Assembly: GCA_036480335.1 (NCBI GenBank)
Contig: JAZGGH010000162.1
Coordinates: forward strand, 1-21,816
Origin: JAZGER01 sp036480335
GTDB taxonomy: Bacteria > Pseudomonadota > Gammaproteobacteria > DSM-19610
Length of the DNA stretch: 21,816 nucleotides
Direction of reading: 5' to 3'
The notes beneath the pieces are model-generated. The model did not search any database. It saw nothing but the letters and a program-made list of their open reading frames with translations, and had not been told where the DNA came from. A program made the translations under genes and the position numbers. Below are positions 1 through 8,251 of the stretch, piece by piece (position 1 is the first letter of the stretch; the number at the start of each line of letters is the position of its first letter).

Positions 1-98
1 ATTATATTATTGGCTATTATAGTCAAGTGAGACCTCATCAACACAATGGAGGTTTAGCACCCAATATCGCTGAAAAAATATACTGGGAAAAATACTAA
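1..98 (+). CDS. IS3-family transposase orfB, C-terminal fragment
   Basis: This is a partial gene with its 5' end outside the window. Reading from base 3 the frame is open to TAA at 96-98 and gives about 31 residues. They include GYYSQVRPHQHNGGLAPN followed by an IYWEKY end. YYxxxRPHxxxGGLxP is the hallmark tail of the IS3-family integrase-type (DDE) catalytic domain, just after the last catalytic Glu. It acts in transposition of its own element. The fragment contains no frameshift, but whether the full gene is intact cannot be judged here. Confidence 0.75.
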   Translation, partial: YIIGYYSQVRPHQHNGGLAPNIAEKIYWEKY

Positions 99-127
99 TC
101 CGTGGCCAATATTACTTGACCACTACA
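1..127 (+). mobile_element. Right end of an IS3-family insertion sequence (left part outside window)
   Basis: The window opens inside an insertion sequence. The last transposase codons run to 98, and the following bases end in a TTGACCACTACA terminus at about 127. A terminus of this kind directly after an orfB stop codon is what IS3-family elements show, with ends that read TG on the outside. The left end, the matching inverted repeat and any target duplication lie outside the window, so the exact boundary at 127 is inferred. The adjacent gene pair at 320-2877 lies about 190 bp beyond this end. Confidence 0.6.
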
Positions 128-319
128 TGGCGGGCAGCGCAAGACAAAATCTCTCAGCAACCCATATAATCGCAACAATATTTCACTTTTTGATCAATTC
201 TTGCAATGACTTTTAAACAATGATGAATTATTCTTTGGGTGGAAATGCATTGCAGTGTATTGAAAGCAGTTCCTGATACATTCTGCATTTGAGATTAATT
301 ACATCAGAAGGAGGAGAAA

Positions 320-2035
320 ATGTATTTATTTCTATGTAAGCTTTGGCCTTATTTATTTGGTGGATTAATAAGCTGGCTTTTTTCTGGCTGGTTTGCGCGT
401 AGATTAAAGCATGGTGAGCCACCCGTTGAAAAAATAGTAGAGAAAGAAGTTACTGTAGAAACACTGTATGACAATCCTGATTTAGTAAGTAAGGTTGCCT
501 CACTTGAAAAAGAAAATTTATTAATAGCAGACTTGCAAAGCAAGTTATCTTTCTTTGAAAGTACAGAACCAGAGATTATAGAAAAAACAATTGAAGTTGA
601 AAAACTGGTAGACAATCCTGAGCATCTGAATAAGATTCGGGCGCTGGAGGAAGGCAATAGAGTCTTGCAGGCCGAGAATAAGAAAATGGCTGGGCTACAG
701 GCAACTATTACTCAACTTGAAAACCGCAAGCCTGAGATCGTTGAGAAGAAGATCGAAGTTGAAAAACGGGTGGATAACCCTGAGCACCTGAAAAAGATTC
801 AGGCGCTGGAAGCCGGCAATAAAACCCTGCAGGCCGATATCCAGAAGATGGCCGGATTGCAGGCGACGATTACCCAACTTGAAAACCGTAAGCCTGAGAT
901 CGTTGAGAAGAAGGTCGAAGTTGAAAAACGGGTGGATAACCCTGAGCACCTGAAAAAGATTCAGGCGCTGGAAGCTGGCAATAAAACCCTGCAGGCCGAT
1001 ATCCAGAAGATGGCCGGATTGCAGGCGACAATTACCCAACTTGAAAACCGCAAACCTGAAATCGTTGAGAAGAAAGTCGAGGTTGAAAAATGGGTGGATA
1101 ACCCTGAGCACCTGAAAAAAATTCAGGCGCTGGAAGCCGGCAATAAAACCCTGCAGGCCGATATCCAGAAGATGGCCGGATTGCAGGCGACGATCACCCA
1201 ACTTGAAAACCGCAAACCTGAAATCGTTGAGAAGAAGGTCGAAGTTGAAAAACGGGTGGATAATCCTGAGCACATTTCTCGAATTTCAGATCTTGAAACT
1301 CAGCTTAAACGCCTGGAACGCACACAAAAAATTGATATTAAGGCAGGAAAAAAAGCCGGGATCGCGATTAAAGCTGAGGACGACTTCACTGCGATTGAGG
1401 GCATTGGGCCCAAGATTAGTGAACTAATCCATAAAGCAGGTATTCGCTCTTTTAAAGAACTATCTGAAACGAACCCAGAGGAAATCCAGAAAATACTGAG
1501 CAAGGCTGGTTCCAATTTTCAAACAGCAAATCCTGGCACCTGGTCGGATCAAGCTAATCTTGTCGTGAATAATCGCTGGCCAGCTTTGAAAGCTTTGCAG
1601 GATATCCTGGATGGCGGTGTGTACCCTGATGGCTCTTCATCTGGAGGTAACCATCAATCTGCTCGAGTGAAAGCACTTGAGGCAGAACTAGCCGAGTATA
1701 AAAAAGCGGCGACTAAAACACCAAAACCCGTTGACTATGTTGCTGCGAAAGCTGCTGGTTTCAAAATACGCGGCAAAGGCAATAAGCATGATTTCACAGT
1801 AATCGAAGGCATTGGCCCCAAAATCAATGATCTCATTCATAAAGCAGAGATTCATACTTATAGCGCACTTGCTGTTACCTCTACGGCTGATATTCGGAAA
1901 ATTCTGGATGATGCTGGATCCAGTTTCGCCCTGGCTAAACCAGACACATGGCCGTCACAATCTGATATGGCTTCAAACAATCATTGGGAAAAATTGATGC
2001 AATGGCAAGACGAATTTGATGTTAATAAGGAGTGA
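320..2035 (+). CDS. Membrane-anchored coiled-coil protein with tandem repeats and two helix-hairpin-helix modules
   Basis: This 571-residue protein has an N-terminal hydrophobic segment (about 5-25), a basic stretch, then a long charged coiled coil (33-335). The coil is built of 54-residue units with the core KPEIVEKKVEVEKRVDNPEH (starting at residues 83, 137, 191, 245, and partly 299). Two related helix-hairpin-helix modules follow, near 354-430 and 490-566. Each starts DFTxIEGIGPKIxxLIHKA and ends with a TW...NxxWxxL pattern, as in the HHH modules of many hypothetical proteins annotated as nuclease-like. I see no nuclease active site. The start is supported by a strong AAGGAGG at 308-314. 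It overlaps the next gene at the stop codon, so the two are very probably co-transcribed. Function is unknown: a membrane-tethered scaffold that may bind nucleic acid through the HHH modules is inference. Confidence 0.85.
   Translation: MYLFLCKLWPYLFGGLISWLFSGWFARRLKHGEPPVEKIVEKEVTVETLYDNPDLVSKVASLEKENLLIADLQSKLSFFESTEPEIIEKTIEVEKLVDNPEHLNKIRALEEGNRVLQAENKKMAGLQATITQLENRKPEIVEKKIEVEKRVDNPEHLKKIQALEAGNKTLQADIQKMAGLQATITQLENRKPEIVEKKVEVEKRVDNPEHLKKIQALEAGNKTLQADIQKMAGLQATITQLENRKPEIVEKKVEVEKWVDNPEHLKKIQALEAGNKTLQADIQKMAGLQATITQLENRKPEIVEKKVEVEKRVDNPEHISRISDLETQLKRLERTQKIDIKAGKKAGIAIKAEDDFTAIEGIGPKISELIHKAGIRSFKELSETNPEEIQKILSKAGSNFQTANPGTWSDQANLVVNNRWPALKALQDILDGGVYPDGSSSGGNHQSARVKALEAELAEYKKAATKTPKPVDYVAAKAAGFKIRGKGNKHDFTVIEGIGPKINDLIHKAEIHTYSALAVTSTADIRKILDDAGSSFALAKPDTWPSQSDMASNNHWEKLMQWQDEFDVNKE
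566..1272 (+). repeat. 162-bp in-frame tandem repeats within the coiled-coil gene
   Basis: Three nearly identical 162-bp copies lie at 728-889, 890-1051 and 1052-1213. They are preceded by a diverged copy at 566-727 and followed by a partial copy from 1214 to about 1272. Each encodes 54 residues, so the frame is kept. The three central copies differ at only a handful of bases (for example Arg to Trp in the third unit's EKRVDNP motif), which implies recent duplication or ongoing homogenisation. Copy number could vary between strains. Confidence 0.9.
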
Positions 2036-2037
2036 TC

Positions 2038-2877
2038 ATGATGAATTATAACCAGGTTTCACCCAACTGGGCGGGATTCAAACGTTTATGGTGGATAGTC
2101 GCCATCGCACTTTTCATATTAACCTTGCTACTTTGGTTGTTAGGCTTTGGACGCCTGGGGCTGGGAGATAGGCATTGCGCTAGCCCAACAACAACTGTTG
2201 AAAAACTTGTTGATAATCCTGACCATCTGGCTCGTATTACACTACTGGAACAGGAGAACGGTGTTATTGCTGGTTTGCAATCAAGGATTACAGAGCTTCA
2301 GGGTATGCCTGCAGTTGTTCTTGATACATCTAAACTGGAGCTGAAAATCAAGAACCTGGAAACAGAAAATGCGACTATTTCCGGTCTACAATCAAGAATT
2401 TCAGAACTTGAGGGTATGCCTGCAACGCTTGCTGATAGCTCTGAACTACAGTCACGTATTAAGAATTTGAAAGCACTCAATGCAACAATTCCCGGTTTAC
2501 ATGCCAAAATTACAGAGTTAGAACGTATGTTAAATACCAGGGGTAACCAGAATACTTCTGGTCTGGCCGAGGCCAGAGTGTTTTTTGATGTTAATAGCTC
2601 CATAATTCCACCTGCAGGAAGGCTCTATTTGTCACCTGTCATAAACTATATGAAAATAAATCCTGGTTCTTTAGTCGCTCTGTCAGGATTCCATGATCCT
2701 AGTGGTAATTCTGCAACGAATAATTTGCTGGCATACGACCGCGCCACGGCTGTTAAAACCATGCTGACGCAGTCAGGCATCGACATCCGGCGAATTTCAC
2801 TTGCACCACCAACGATTACTACAGGGACTGGCATTCCAGCTGAAGCAAGGCGTGTTGAAATAAAACTTTACAACTAG
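2038..2877 (+). CDS. Membrane-anchored coiled-coil protein with OmpA-like C-terminal domain
   Basis: The 279-residue protein has an N-terminal transmembrane segment (about 17-38), a coiled-coil region (53-165) and an OmpA-like domain (about 175-277). In the last, AEARVFFDVNSSIIPPAG, a GFHDPSGN loop, LAYDRATAV and RRVEIKLYN match the family's conserved positions. OmpA-like domains bind peptidoglycan. Asp220 and Arg235 sit where the diaminopimelate-contacting Asp and Arg normally are, although the usual GHTD reads GFHD. The coil starts VEKLVDNPDHLARI, the same motif repeated in the upstream protein. AAGGAG at 2027-2032 supports ATG 2038 (or 2041). An in-frame GTG at 2032 overlaps that ribosome site and is unlikely. 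The pair may form a complex linking the inner membrane to the cell wall, which is inference. Confidence 0.85.
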   Translation: MMNYNQVSPNWAGFKRLWWIVAIALFILTLLLWLLGFGRLGLGDRHCASPTTTVEKLVDNPDHLARITLLEQENGVIAGLQSRITELQGMPAVVLDTSKLELKIKNLETENATISGLQSRISELEGMPATLADSSELQSRIKNLKALNATIPGLHAKITELERMLNTRGNQNTSGLAEARVFFDVNSSIIPPAGRLYLSPVINYMKINPGSLVALSGFHDPSGNSATNNLLAYDRATAVKTMLTQSGIDIRRISLAPPTITTGTGIPAEARRVEIKLYN

Positions 2878-2907
2878 GAAATGGCTAGTTTGGCTACCAA
2901 GTAGCGC

Positions 2908-2944
2908 TATAGGCGAGCGGACGTTTCAGATACCGCCGCCTATA
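2908..2944. terminator. Hairpin between convergent genes, possible weak bidirectional terminator
   Basis: TATAGGCG (2908-2915) pairs with CGCCTATA (2937-2944), and GCGG (2917-2920) pairs with CCGC (2933-2936). One A is bulged and the loop is 12 nt. The hairpin lies between the stop of the OmpA-like gene (2877) and the stop of deaD (2980), where both need termination. Neither strand has a following T-tract, so intrinsic termination is uncertain. Confidence 0.35.
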
Positions 2945-2979
2945 ATAGCCGGGCTGATACAACAACTCAATGGATACTA

Positions 2980-4845
2980 CTACTGCTTCAGTAGTTTATC
3001 AGTGGCGCTTTTAGTTGGCATTTTCTTCGAACGTTTTTTGCTTTTTTCGGCTTTCTTTTTACTCACCTTGCTGCGTTTTTTTGGTGATTTTTTCGGTGAA
3101 CTTTTTGTAGCTGGAGCACCTTTAGCCTTGTGCTTTTTGACCGGTGATTGCCAGCCATCGCTGGATAATTCCGAAATATTCAGGTTTTTCCCACAGACCC
3201 AGGCCTTTTTCAGAGCTGTAAGGGTTTCCTTTGGCATTCCAGAGGGTAAATCCACTGTCGAGAAACTGTCATAAATATCAATAGCGCCGATATAACAGCT
3301 GTCTATCTCAGCTTCATTGGCAATCGCACCCAGTATGTTTCCTGGCTTAACCTTATCCTGATAGCCAACTTCAAGCTTGAATCGTCGCATTTCAATTTCA
3401 GGAAAATTTTTCAGGGCAATTGGCTCTGTCTGCAGCTTCTTTTCCTTACTGGCAGGCCGTTTTCTGCGAGGCCTGTCATCTGACCATGAGTCATTTTTCT
3501 GCGGTGGTGGGCGTGATTCTTTTTCAGACACCAGCAAGGATTCAGCTCCCTGAAACAATTGCGCAAGTGCTGCAGCGATTTTCAGAGGCTCTGTACCTGT
3601 TTCTTCCTGGTAGTCCTCTACCAGCTTTTCAAATATTTCAATATTCCGGTTACTTAATGTATCGGTAATTTTTTGCTTGAAGGAAGTAATACGTTGGTCA
3701 TTGATGATTTTTGCCGAGGGCAATTGCATTGGCTCAATGGGCTGCCGGGTTATCTTCTCAATCGTGCGTAACATGCGTTTTTCACGTGGCGCAACAAACA
3801 GAATAGCTTCACCCGTTCGCCCTGCCCGCCCGGTTCGGCCAATACGATGAACATAAGATTCAGGATCATAGGGAATATCAAAATTAATCACATGACTGAT
3901 ACGTTCAACATCCAGACCACGCGCAGCCACATCCGTGGCAATGAGTATATCGATTTTGCCTTTTTTCAGTTGGGTAATAATGCGTTCACGATTCGCCTGT
4001 GGGATATCGCCATTAATAGCCACCGCAGAAAATCCCCGGGCTGAGAGTTTTTCCGCCAGATCGATAGTGGCGGTTTTAGTGCGTACAAAAATCAATAATG
4101 CATCAAACTCTTCAACTTCAAGAATGCGCGTCAGAGCATCCAGTTTATGTGTTCCAGATACCTGCCAATATCGTTGCCGAATAGTGGTTGCCGTGGTTGT
4201 TTTGCTTTTTACCTTGATGACTTTTGGCTGCCGCAGAAATTGCTCGGCAACACGCTGAATCTGTTTAGGCATCGTTGCTGAAAACAGGGCAATCTGGCGT
4301 TCTTCAGGAATACGCTCCATCACCCATTCGACATCATCAATAAATCCCATACGCAACATTTCATCGGCTTCATCAAGTACCAGGATTTTCAAACCATCCA
4401 GAACCAGCGTTCCACGTTTGATATGATCCAGAACCCGACCCGGAGTACCAACAACCACATGCACACCCCGCTTCAGCGGCCGCAATTGCAGGTTATAAGC
4501 CTGGCCGCCATAAATGGGTAATACCCGAAAACCCTTCATATAACGTGCATAAGACTGTATAGCTTCGGCCACCTGAATGGCCAGCTCACGGGTTGGAGCC
4601 AACACCAGAACCTGAGGGTCTTTCTGTTTGAGATCGATCAGATCCAGTAATGGCAATGCAAAGGCGGCTGTTTTCCCAGTACCCGTCTGCGCCTGACCGA
4701 TAATATCCGAACCTTTCAAAATCAGTGGGATACACTGCTCCTGAATCGGTGATGGCGATTCATAGCCAGCATCATCCAGAGCCTGAAGCAAGGGTTTAGA
4801 TAGTCCAAAGTCGCTGAAACTGGATGATTTTTCTGCAGGGGGCAT
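2980..4845 (-). CDS. deaD: DEAD-box ATP-dependent RNA helicase, DeaD/CsdA type
   Basis: This 621-residue ATP-dependent RNA helicase acts in the cytoplasm. In the family it serves ribosome assembly and mRNA turnover, especially in the cold. The motifs are all present: Q motif around FSDFGLSK...SPSPIQ (Q35), AQTGTGKT (52-59), PTREL, TPGR, DEAD (158-161), SAT (189-191), ARGLD and HRIGRTGR (333-340). A DbpA-type RNA-binding domain follows at about 486-560 (LEVGYQDKVKPGNILGAI), then a very Lys-rich tail (565-621). Length and domain order fit DeaD/CsdA rather than the shorter RhlB, RhlE or SrmB. It lies 89 bp downstream of relA on the same strand. That gap contains two TATAAT hexamers, so it may have its own promoter. 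Confidence 0.93.
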   Translation of the reverse strand: MPPAEKSSSFSDFGLSKPLLQALDDAGYESPSPIQEQCIPLILKGSDIIGQAQTGTGKTAAFALPLLDLIDLKQKDPQVLVLAPTRELAIQVAEAIQSYARYMKGFRVLPIYGGQAYNLQLRPLKRGVHVVVGTPGRVLDHIKRGTLVLDGLKILVLDEADEMLRMGFIDDVEWVMERIPEERQIALFSATMPKQIQRVAEQFLRQPKVIKVKSKTTTATTIRQRYWQVSGTHKLDALTRILEVEEFDALLIFVRTKTATIDLAEKLSARGFSAVAINGDIPQANRERIITQLKKGKIDILIATDVAARGLDVERISHVINFDIPYDPESYVHRIGRTGRAGRTGEAILFVAPREKRMLRTIEKITRQPIEPMQLPSAKIINDQRITSFKQKITDTLSNRNIEIFEKLVEDYQEETGTEPLKIAAALAQLFQGAESLLVSEKESRPPPQKNDSWSDDRPRRKRPASKEKKLQTEPIALKNFPEIEMRRFKLEVGYQDKVKPGNILGAIANEAEIDSCYIGAIDIYDSFSTVDLPSGMPKETLTALKKAWVCGKNLNISELSSDGWQSPVKKHKAKGAPATKSSPKKSPKKRSKVSKKKAEKSKKRSKKMPTKSATDKLLKQ

Positions 4846-4885
4846 GATCGAAGCCTTTTCTATTGACGGAGGGAACAGCCGACCG

Positions 4886-4914
4886 ATTATACCCTATGTC
4901 AGAAAATGATTATA
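4886..4914 (-). promoter_or_regulatory. Two TATAAT hexamers upstream of deaD
   Basis: On the minus strand there are perfect TATAAT hexamers at 4891-4886 and 4914-4909, about 40 and 65 bp before the deaD ATG, in the relA-deaD gap. Neither has a convincing TTGACA-like element at the proper distance: the -35 slot of the proximal one is occupied by the distal TATAAT. This is a candidate promoter only. Confidence 0.3.
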
Positions 4915-4934
4915 TAGATAAGCCCAACAAAGCT

Positions 4935-7160
4935 TTAAACCTTTCGCCGAACTTCGACAACATTCCGCAACTGGCTAATTCTTTTCAACACTTTGCTCAA
5001 TTGTTCGATATTGGCCACCTCCAGCTTGAGATGCATTCTTGCCAACATATCTTTTTTATCCGTGTGAGTGGTTACGCCGATAACATTAATTTTCTGATTG
5101 GTCAGTTCCGCAGAAATATCTCGCAACAAACCCTGTCGGTCATAAGCCATAGCTTCGACCTCCACCGGAAACAACTGATCCTGAGACCTTCCCCAGTCAA
5201 CCTCAATCAGGCGACTTTGATCCATTTCTTTCAGGTGCAGAATATTCGCACAATCTGTACGATGGATGGTCACACCCCGCCCCTGGGTAATGTAACCAAC
5301 AATCAGATCCTGGGGTACTGGATGGCAGCATTTTGCAAACTGTGTTAGCAGATTTCCAACCCCTTCAATGGTTACCTCATCCTGCACTGGCAGATCTTTA
5401 CGTCTTTGCCGACGCACAGGCAAATTAAAGGCTTCTATGTTTTTATCTTGCGTTAAATCAGTCAGTGCATTGATGACAGAGCTAACATGCAGGTCACCAT
5501 GACCAATCGCCGCCATCATGGTGTCTATATTCTTGTAATTCAATTTTTGGAGTATCGGTTCCAGGCTAACATTGCGAATACCCAGACGTTTCAGCTCTGC
5601 TTCCAGCGAGGCTCGCCCCGCATCAATATTGATATCACGGTCCATACTCCTGAACCAGTGACGGACTTTTGCCCTCGCTCGACTGGTTGCCAGGTAGCCC
5701 AGATCCGGATTAATCCAATCACGACTGGGTGAAGGATATTTTGCCGTCAATACTTCCACCTGATCACCCGTATCAAGCTTGTGTTTCAATGACACCATGT
5801 GGCCGTTAATTTTTACTCCCCGGCATCGATGGCCGATATCGGTATGCACATGATAAGCAAAATCGAGCCCGGTGGAATCTGCAGGCAGGTCAATAACTCG
5901 TCCTTTCGGCGTCATAACATAAATTCGCTCTTCTTTAGCTTCCGACCTGAACCGGTCAACGAAAGCATCGGCTGTTGTCTCTTCCTCTTTCCATTCCAGT
6001 AACTGGCGTAACCAGTTTATTTTATGTTCAAAGGCAGCATCTGATTTCTGTTGCCTGCCTTCCTTATAACGCCAGTGCGCCGCAACACCAAGCTCGGCAT
6101 GTTCATGCATTTCATGGGTGCGAATCTGAACCTCAAGAGGTCTACTGCCCGGGCCAATGACTGCAGTATGCAGTGATCGGTAGTTATTCGATTTAGGGTG
6201 TGCAATATAGTCATCAAATTCTTTGGGGATATGCTGCCACAGGCCATGCACCATACCCAGAACGGCATAGCATTCACTGGTTTTATTCACCAGCACTCTA
6301 ACCGCCTGAATATCAAACACCTGATTGAAACCAATCTGTTTACGCTGCATCTTGCGCCAGATACTGTAAATATGTTTGGGTCGGCCGGTGATTTCTGCCT
6401 GGATATTTTCTTCCTCACACAAGCTGGACAACTGTACTTTCACTTCCTCAATGTGCTTCTCTCGATCAATCCGTTTGCCATCCAGTAATGCTGCAATTCT
6501 TCTGTATTCATCCGGATTCAGATAACGCAGTGACAAATCTTCCAGTTCCCATTTGATCTGCCAGATACCCAGTTGATTTGCCAGTGGCGCATAAATATCG
6601 AGAGTCTCTCTGGCAATTCTTTGCTGTTTTTCTTCACTCAGGTACTTAAGCGTGCGCATGTTATGTAGACGATCAGCGAGTTTGATCAGGACAACACGGA
6701 CATCTTCTGCCATTGCTAGCAACAGTTTTCGTAAATTTTCAGTATGTACCGAGGATGTATTTTCTTGCTGGTCAGGATCAGATTGACGAATCTCATCTAT
6801 CTTTCCCATCTTGGTGACGCCATCAACTCGCCTGCTGACAACCTCACCAAATTTATCCGTCAGCTCTTCCAGGCTAATATTTGTATCTTCAAGAGAATCG
6901 TGCAGAATAGCAGCAAGAACAGAATCTGTATCCAGATTGAGCTGTTGTACAATTTCGGCAACCGCCAGACAATGTGTCAGATAGGGCTCGCCCGATTCCC
7001 GTATCTGGCCTGCGTGTAATTTATCTGCAAGTTGCACTGCAGAAAAAATTCGCTGTTTATCACTTTCATCAAAGCGTTCGGATATAGCATTTACCCAGAA
7101 AGGTAAATCCAGTGCCTTACCGGCATCCTGGGCGCGGGATTTTTCTGTGCGTGTAACCAT
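4935..7160 (-). CDS. relA: (p)ppGpp synthetase, RelA type, with an unusually intact HD domain
   Basis: The 741-residue stringent-response enzyme transfers pyrophosphate from ATP to GDP/GTP. Domain order is HD (about 35-190), synthetase (about 230-370), TGS (about 410-475), a helical/zinc-finger region with FAKCCHPVP (608-616), and C-terminal ACT (about 664-741). The synthetase motif EFDD (314-317) is the acidic form of monofunctional RelA, against RxKD in bifunctional Rel/SpoT, and GRPKHIYSIWRKM (259-271) is also RelA-like. Unlike E. coli RelA, whose HD residues are degenerate, this one keeps Arg54, His63, HDSLED (87-92), Asp163 and Asn167 of the hydrolase site. ATG 7158-7160 gives the expected MVxR start. 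It lies 50 bp downstream of the HDOD gene and upstream of deaD. I see no second Rel/SpoT gene in the window. Confidence 0.93.
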   Translation of the reverse strand: MVTRTEKSRAQDAGKALDLPFWVNAISERFDESDKQRIFSAVQLADKLHAGQIRESGEPYLTHCLAVAEIVQQLNLDTDSVLAAILHDSLEDTNISLEELTDKFGEVVSRRVDGVTKMGKIDEIRQSDPDQQENTSSVHTENLRKLLLAMAEDVRVVLIKLADRLHNMRTLKYLSEEKQQRIARETLDIYAPLANQLGIWQIKWELEDLSLRYLNPDEYRRIAALLDGKRIDREKHIEEVKVQLSSLCEEENIQAEITGRPKHIYSIWRKMQRKQIGFNQVFDIQAVRVLVNKTSECYAVLGMVHGLWQHIPKEFDDYIAHPKSNNYRSLHTAVIGPGSRPLEVQIRTHEMHEHAELGVAAHWRYKEGRQQKSDAAFEHKINWLRQLLEWKEEETTADAFVDRFRSEAKEERIYVMTPKGRVIDLPADSTGLDFAYHVHTDIGHRCRGVKINGHMVSLKHKLDTGDQVEVLTAKYPSPSRDWINPDLGYLATSRARAKVRHWFRSMDRDINIDAGRASLEAELKRLGIRNVSLEPILQKLNYKNIDTMMAAIGHGDLHVSSVINALTDLTQDKNIEAFNLPVRRQRRKDLPVQDEVTIEGVGNLLTQFAKCCHPVPQDLIVGYITQGRGVTIHRTDCANILHLKEMDQSRLIEVDWGRSQDQLFPVEVEAMAYDRQGLLRDISAELTNQKINVIGVTTHTDKKDMLARMHLKLEVANIEQLSKVLKRISQLRNVVEVRRKV

Positions 7161-7210
7161 ACGCCCTAGTGTACATCCACCTCAGGGCAGCGGCTATAAT
7201 AATAGACGGG

Positions 7211-8092
7211 TCAGAGTAGAGATTGCAGGGTTGACTCAAACTGCTCGGCAACTTCTTCCCGAATCAACTCGATATCGACATCCTGAAGCCCTTCACAAAC
7301 CGGCATAGCATCTTCCAGATCAACAGTCGATCCTGTGCCCAGGAAATGCCCGTCTTCAGTCTCATTTGCCATCTGGCTTGCGGTTTTCAGGATGCAGGCT
7401 TCTGTATAGGCAAGACTGGCAAACATGGGTTCATGGTGCCAGGCCACCGTCTGCTGTAATGTATCCGGGAGTTGCCATTCGGCAAGCAGACCACCTGCCA
7501 GACTGGCATGATTGAATCCAAGAGTGTCCTGTTCAGCGTGATACATCAACTCTTCATCCTCATTGGCAAGCAACAAGAGCTCACGCATTGTTTGCGGGTG
7601 ATAATGGTATAAAACCAGGCTGCCAATATCATGTAACAAACCCGCAACAAACAATCTTTCCGGGTGCAATACATTTACCCGTTTTGCAATCGAACGGGAT
7701 AATAATCCGGTATAAACACTGTGCCGCCAGAAAGTATCCATACTCACCAGTTCATTGGGAATATTGCTGAAAGATTTGACGGCTGATATCGACAAAACCA
7801 GATTATACAGCTCACTGTTGCCTATCACAGCGATGGCTCTGGTCACGGTATCCACTTTCGCTCTTAACTGATAGTAAGCACTGTTCGCGACTCTCAGCAG
7901 TTTTACTGTGAGGCTCGGGTCAAGCGAAACAATATCCGCAATCTGCGCAGCACTGGATTTTGGCGAATGAATCAACTCAAATAGCCGCACACAGACATCC
8001 GGCGGCGATGCCAGCCCGCCAACGTCATCAATCAGACTATCGTAGGAGATAGTCTCCCTGGTTTTGACTACCTGTTGATCTATGCCAACCAT
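7211..8092 (-). CDS. HDOD-domain signalling protein
   Basis: This 293-residue protein has an HDOD domain spanning about 19-215: GLASPPDVCVRLFELI, IVSLDPSLTVKLLRVANSAY, VTRAIAVIGNSEL, then FVAGLLHDIGSLVLY with the HD pair at 154-155. HDOD proteins are HD-related, mostly non-catalytic regulatory proteins found in chemotaxis, motility and second-messenger circuits. The C-terminal 80 residues are acidic and not assigned. The frame is open upstream to 8308, but that would overlap the divergent gene at 8252. ATG 8092 is preceded by GAGGG at a 7-nt spacing and the domain begins just after it. It reads towards relA, 50 bp away, and may be co-transcribed with it. Confidence 0.85.
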   Translation of the reverse strand: MVGIDQQVVKTRETISYDSLIDDVGGLASPPDVCVRLFELIHSPKSSAAQIADIVSLDPSLTVKLLRVANSAYYQLRAKVDTVTRAIAVIGNSELYNLVLSISAVKSFSNIPNELVSMDTFWRHSVYTGLLSRSIAKRVNVLHPERLFVAGLLHDIGSLVLYHYHPQTMRELLLLANEDEELMYHAEQDTLGFNHASLAGGLLAEWQLPDTLQQTVAWHHEPMFASLAYTEACILKTASQMANETEDGHFLGTGSTVDLEDAMPVCEGLQDVDIELIREEVAEQFESTLQSLL

Positions 8093-8251
8093 TCCCAAAC
8101 CCTCAAACTTAACATTTACTTTATTATCGACGTATACAGAAATTCCTATAGTTTCCAAAAAGATAAATTTGCTAACCCGGTCACACTCTCTCCTTGAGCC
8201 ACGTGGTACAAATACCTGTCGCAAAAAGACGACCAATTTGGACTGAACGAG
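8093..8251. promoter_or_regulatory. Divergent intergenic region between HDOD and DUF1631 genes
   Basis: These 159 bp separate two divergent start codons and must hold promoters for both genes. No strong sigma-70 pair is visible. On the minus strand the best candidate is TTGGAA, a 16-bp spacer and TATACG, or a nearby GATAAT, before the HDOD gene. On the plus side there is no convincing pair. Only the divergent layout supports the call. Confidence 0.3.

Noticed and set aside
566..1272. Possible CRISPR-like repeat array
   Set aside because: The repeats are 162 bp, contiguous, without spacers, and lie in frame within a coding sequence.
695..1273. Long antisense open frame of 192 codons with regular protein repeats
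   Set aside because: It is the reverse strand of the 162-bp tandem repeats, which stay open because the repeat length is a multiple of three. The sense frame has a strong ribosome site, a membrane segment and recognisable domains.
2032..2037. GTG 2032 as the start of the OmpA-like gene
   Set aside because: That codon overlaps the AAGGAG ribosome site that correctly spaces the ATG codons at 2038 and 2041.
4863..5348. Plus-strand open frame of 161 codons opposite the 3' end of relA
   Set aside because: It lies almost wholly opposite the conserved ACT and zinc-finger coding part of relA, has no family features and no suitable ribosome site.
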